Below are positions 61,531-64,000 of a stretch of DNA of 64,000 bases, one piece after another. This stretch comes from CAZBWP01 sp964630265 (GTDB taxonomy: Bacteria > Pseudomonadota > Alphaproteobacteria > Rhodospirillales > Defluviicoccaceae), in the NCBI GenBank assembly GCA_964630265.1, contig CAZVRW010000014.1, positions 1 through 64,000 of the forward strand, in the 5' to 3' direction. The first letter of the stretch is position 1. Each line of letters opens with the position of its first letter. The translations under genes and the position numbers were made by a program. The notes beneath the pieces were generated by a model. The model was given only the letters and a program-made list of their open reading frames with translations. It was not told the origin of the DNA and searched no databases.

Positions 61531-62763
61531 TCAGCGGGCAGGGGTGTAGACACGATGATACCGGGCGCCCAGCGATGTCAGGATTTCGTAGCCGATGGTA
61601 CCCGCCTCGGCGGCCACGGCGTCGATCGGCCGGTCGGGACCGAGCAACTGCACCGTCCGACCCGGAGCGCACGCCGCCGCTGGCACATCCGTGACGTCGA
61701 GGGTGATCAAGTCCATGGACACCCGGCCTACCAGGGGAACGACGCGACCGCCAATCACCGCAAAGCCGGCATTGCTCAGCGATCGCAAAAAGCCGTCGGC
61801 ATAGCCGACGGCCACCGTGGCGATCCGCTTGGGATGTCTCGCCGTGAAGCTCGCACCATAGCCAACGGTGGAATTTGTGTCAATTTCACGGACTTGCAGG
61901 ATCGTCGCATCGAGACGCACGACCGGGCGCATGGGATTGGCGGCGCCGGCGACCGGTGCGCCGCCGTAGAGCGCGATGCCCGGCCGCACCAGATCGCCAT
62001 GGCAGCCGGCGCCGAGGAAGATGCCGGCGGAGTTGGCGAGCGACGTCGGCGCCTGCGGCAGGCGGCGGGCGGCGGCAAAAAACGCCTCGCGCTGGCGAGC
62101 GTTCAGCGGATGGGTGGGCGTATCGGCGCAGGCGAAGTGGCTCATCACCGCCGCCAGCGGAAACGCGGCCAGCGGCGACGGATCCGCCGCCAGGGCGGCC
62201 AGTTCATCCGCCGGCAGACCCAGCCGCGCCATTCCGGTGTCGATGTGCAGGGCCGCCGCGGGCGGGCTCCCGGTCGTCACGGTTCGCGCATACGCCGCCC
62301 AGGCGTCGACGGCGGCGCGGCTGTTCAGCACCGGCCGCAGGCGATGCCCGGCGAACACCGCCTCGGCCCCCGGGGGCGCGCCGTTCAGCACGTAGAGCAC
62401 CGCGCCCGCCGCGCCGGCAGCCTCCAGCAGCGCCCGGACGGCGACGCCTTCCCCGGGCGTGGCGACGAAAAACGTCCGGCAGCCGACCCCGGCGAGCGCC
62501 GGCACCACGCGCGCCGCGCCGAGCCCGTAGGCGTCGGCCTTGACCACCGCGGCGCACTCCGCCGGTGCGACACGCTCGCCGAGGGCCCGCCAATTGGCGA
62601 CCACCGCATCCAGATCGATGGTCAGAACGGCGCTGGCGAGGCGCCCATCCGGCGCACTGCCGGCGAGGCACCCATCCGGCGCACTGCCGGCGAGGCGCCC
62701 ATCCGGCGCACTGCCGGCGAGGCGCGTCTCCGGCACACCACCGGGACGGCGCGGTGCGGTCAT
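61531..62763 (-). CDS. alr: Alanine racemase
   Basis: The 410-residue PLP enzyme has the Lys in CAAVVKADAYGLGAARVVP near 88 and the catalytic Tyr in VGYGASFTARHPKR near 285. The region GRVSMDLITLDVTDVP also matches. It makes D-alanine for peptidoglycan. The first 43 residues are unusual: three RLAGSAPDG-type repeats from a 27-bp minisatellite before the conserved start AVLTIDLDAVVANW. The ATG is at 62763. Confidence 0.95.
   Translation of the reverse strand: MTAPRRPGGVPETRLAGSAPDGRLAGSAPDGCLAGSAPDGRLASAVLTIDLDAVVANWRALGERVAPAECAAVVKADAYGLGAARVVPALAGVGCRTFFVATPGEGVAVRALLEAAGAAGAVLYVLNGAPPGAEAVFAGHRLRPVLNSRAAVDAWAAYARTVTTGSPPAAALHIDTGMARLGLPADELAALAADPSPLAAFPLAAVMSHFACADTPTHPLNARQREAFFAAARRLPQAPTSLANSAGIFLGAGCHGDLVRPGIALYGGAPVAGAANPMRPVVRLDATILQVREIDTNSTVGYGASFTARHPKRIATVAVGYADGFLRSLSNAGFAVIGGRVVPLVGRVSMDLITLDVTDVPAAACAPGRTVQLLGPDRPIDAVAAEAGTIGYEILTSLGARYHRVYTPAR
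62641..62721. repeat. Three 27-bp in-frame repeats at the alr 5' end
   Basis: Units are 62641-62667, 62668-62694 and 62695-62721. The first and third are identical; the second differs by one base that changes Arg to Cys. On the minus strand they encode RLAGSAPDG, CLAGSAPDG and RLAGSAPDG-like units before the racemase domain. Confidence 0.92.
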
Positions 62764-62769
62764 CGCAGC

Positions 62770-63999
62770 TCAGCCGTCCGGATAGCCCGGCGGCTGACGA
62801 TCGGCGAACCGAATGTATTCGGGAATGAATCGGAGCTTGATGGTGTCGGTGGAGCCGTGCCGGTGCTTGGCAATGATCGCCTCGGCGACGTTACGCTCCT
62901 GACCCTCGTCCAACTCCTCGCCCTTCAGCCGTCGATAGTAATCGTCGCGATACAGAAAAATCACCACGTCGGCGTCCTGCTCGATGGATCCCGACTCCCG
63001 CAGATCGGAGAGTTGCGGCCGCTTGTCCTCCCGCTGCTCGACGGCGCGCGACAGCTGCGAGATGCCGATGACCGGCACGTTCAATTCCTTGGCGATGGTC
63101 TTCAAGGTCCGGGTGATCGCCGACAGCTCCTGCACGCGGTTCTCGTGCCGCACCCCCGGCGCCGGCGAGATGAGTTGCAGATAGTCGACGACGATCAGGC
63201 CGAGGTCGTGCTGGCGCTTCAGCCGCCGAGCCCGGCTGCGCAGCGCGCTGATCGTCAGCGCCGGCGTATCGTCGATGAAGATGGGCAAGCTCTGCAGCTT
63301 GTGCGAGCCCTCGACCAGCCGCACGAACTCGTCGTTGCTGAGCTTGCCCCGGCGCATATGGTCGGACGGGATGTGCAGGTGCTCGGACAGGATGCGGCTG
63401 GCCAGCTGCTCGCTCGACATTTCCAGCGAGAACAGCCCGACGACGGCGCCGTTGACGTGCTCCTCGGCATAGCGGGCGTAGGCCGCGTTGGTGGCGATGT
63501 TGGTGGCGAACGCCGTCTTCCCCATGCCCGGACGGCCGGCGATGATGATCAGATCCGACGGATGCAGGCCGCCGAGCAGGGCGTCGACGTCGGCCAGTCC
63601 GGTGGTGACGCCCACCAGTTCGCCCTGCTTGCGCGCCGCCTCGGCCATCTTGACGGCGGACAGGGCCGACGTCTTGAACGGCTTGAAGCCGCTCTCCTGG
63701 TCACCCTTTTCGGCGAGGCTGAACAGCGTCTCTTCGGCGCGTTCAATCAGTTTCGGTGCCGCCTCGTCGACGCCGGCATCGTAGGCCGAGTCGCTGACGC
63801 TGCCGCCGAAGGTGATCAGCTCGCGGCGCAGGAACAGGTCATAGATGATCCGCCCGTATTCGCCGGCGTTGAACACCGTGACCGCCGAGTCCGCCAGCTC
63901 CATCAGATAGGCGACGCCGCCCAGGTCCTCGAGCTTGCCGTTCTGCGAAAAATAGGGGGCCAGCGTCGCGGGGTTGGCCGACCGTCCCGACTCGATCAT
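62770..63999 (-). CDS. dnaB: Replicative DNA helicase DnaB, 3' part
   Basis: The visible 409 residues run from the N-terminal domain (ANPATLAPYF, GGVAYLMELADS) through the RecA-like helicase core. That core has Walker A AGRPGMGKTAFATNIA and Walker B LIVVDYLQLI, then ISQLSRAVEQREDKRPQLSD and AIIAKHRHGSTD. It unwinds DNA at the replication fork. The start lies beyond the window's right edge, so this is a partial gene. It ends 7 bases before alr begins. Confidence 0.96.
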   Translation of the reverse strand: MIESGRSANPATLAPYFSQNGKLEDLGGVAYLMELADSAVTVFNAGEYGRIIYDLFLRRELITFGGSVSDSAYDAGVDEAAPKLIERAEETLFSLAEKGDQESGFKPFKTSALSAVKMAEAARKQGELVGVTTGLADVDALLGGLHPSDLIIIAGRPGMGKTAFATNIATNAAYARYAEEHVNGAVVGLFSLEMSSEQLASRILSEHLHIPSDHMRRGKLSNDEFVRLVEGSHKLQSLPIFIDDTPALTISALRSRARRLKRQHDLGLIVVDYLQLISPAPGVRHENRVQELSAITRTLKTIAKELNVPVIGISQLSRAVEQREDKRPQLSDLRESGSIEQDADVVIFLYRDDYYRRLKGEELDEGQERNVAEAIIAKHRHGSTDTIKLRFIPEYIRFADRQPPGYPDG

Positions 64000-64000
64000 C

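Overview
The window is chromosomal DNA from a GC-rich alphaproteobacterium, most likely Rhodospirillales-like. Taxon markers are a TrcR/DUF1013 regulator, a DUF1192 mini-protein, a cysteine-free L31 (rpmE), a bacterial arginyl/leucyl transferase (bpt) and the metX-metW pair. Genes are tightly packed, and ATGA or GTGA stop/start overlaps are common. No tRNA, rRNA, CRISPR array, transposase or phage gene was seen.

Layout. 1-3.5 kb: trcR, a quinone oxidoreductase, DUF1192, a probable small RNA with its own promoter and terminator (2271-2423), a hotdog thioesterase and rpmE. 3.5-8.4 kb: an envelope cluster of MFS transporter, ExbB/MotA-like channel, MotB/OmpA-like partner and a second OmpA-domain protein with a long Pro/Ala linker. 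8.6-15.5 kb: suhB-type phosphatase, efp, then ilvC, a penicillin-acylase-family hydrolase and a threonine dehydratase. 15.7-19.6 kb: motAB, bpt and an orphan TRAP substrate-binding protein.

19.7-34.6 kb: the most unusual region, two adjacent multisubunit Mrp-like cation/proton antiporter modules, both on the minus strand. Each runs mrpE-F-G, a DUF4040 MrpA-tail protein, mrpB, mrpC and then three different NuoL/M/N-type subunits. In the upstream module the DUF4040 and MrpB parts look fused through a Pro-Ala-Ser repeat linker that contains a 100-N assembly gap. The third large subunit of each module has lost a different one of the two classic charged membrane residues.

34.8-45.5 kb: DsbA-family protein, argG, a Asp/Arg-rich protein ending in a FliM-like motif, a chorismate mutase/P-protein-like gene with hisC and tyrA, metXW, an AI-2E-family permease, a methyltransferase, gloB and a GST. 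45.5-48.7 kb: small envelope and stress-type proteins. 49-55.5 kb: an L,D-transpeptidase, a two-gene aminophosphonate operon (phnX plus FAD oxidase), gamma-glutamyltransferase, and a gene-poor 550-bp stretch with several terminator-like hairpins. 55.6-64 kb: SDR, purF, cvpA, radA, mlaF, mlaE, alr and the 3' part of dnaB.

Three genes carry short in-frame tandem repeats whose units are multiples of 3 (30, 27 and 27 bp), and two intergenic regions carry 19- and 21-bp repeats, so slipped-strand minisatellites recur in this genome. All functional names are from reading translated motifs; no database search was run.
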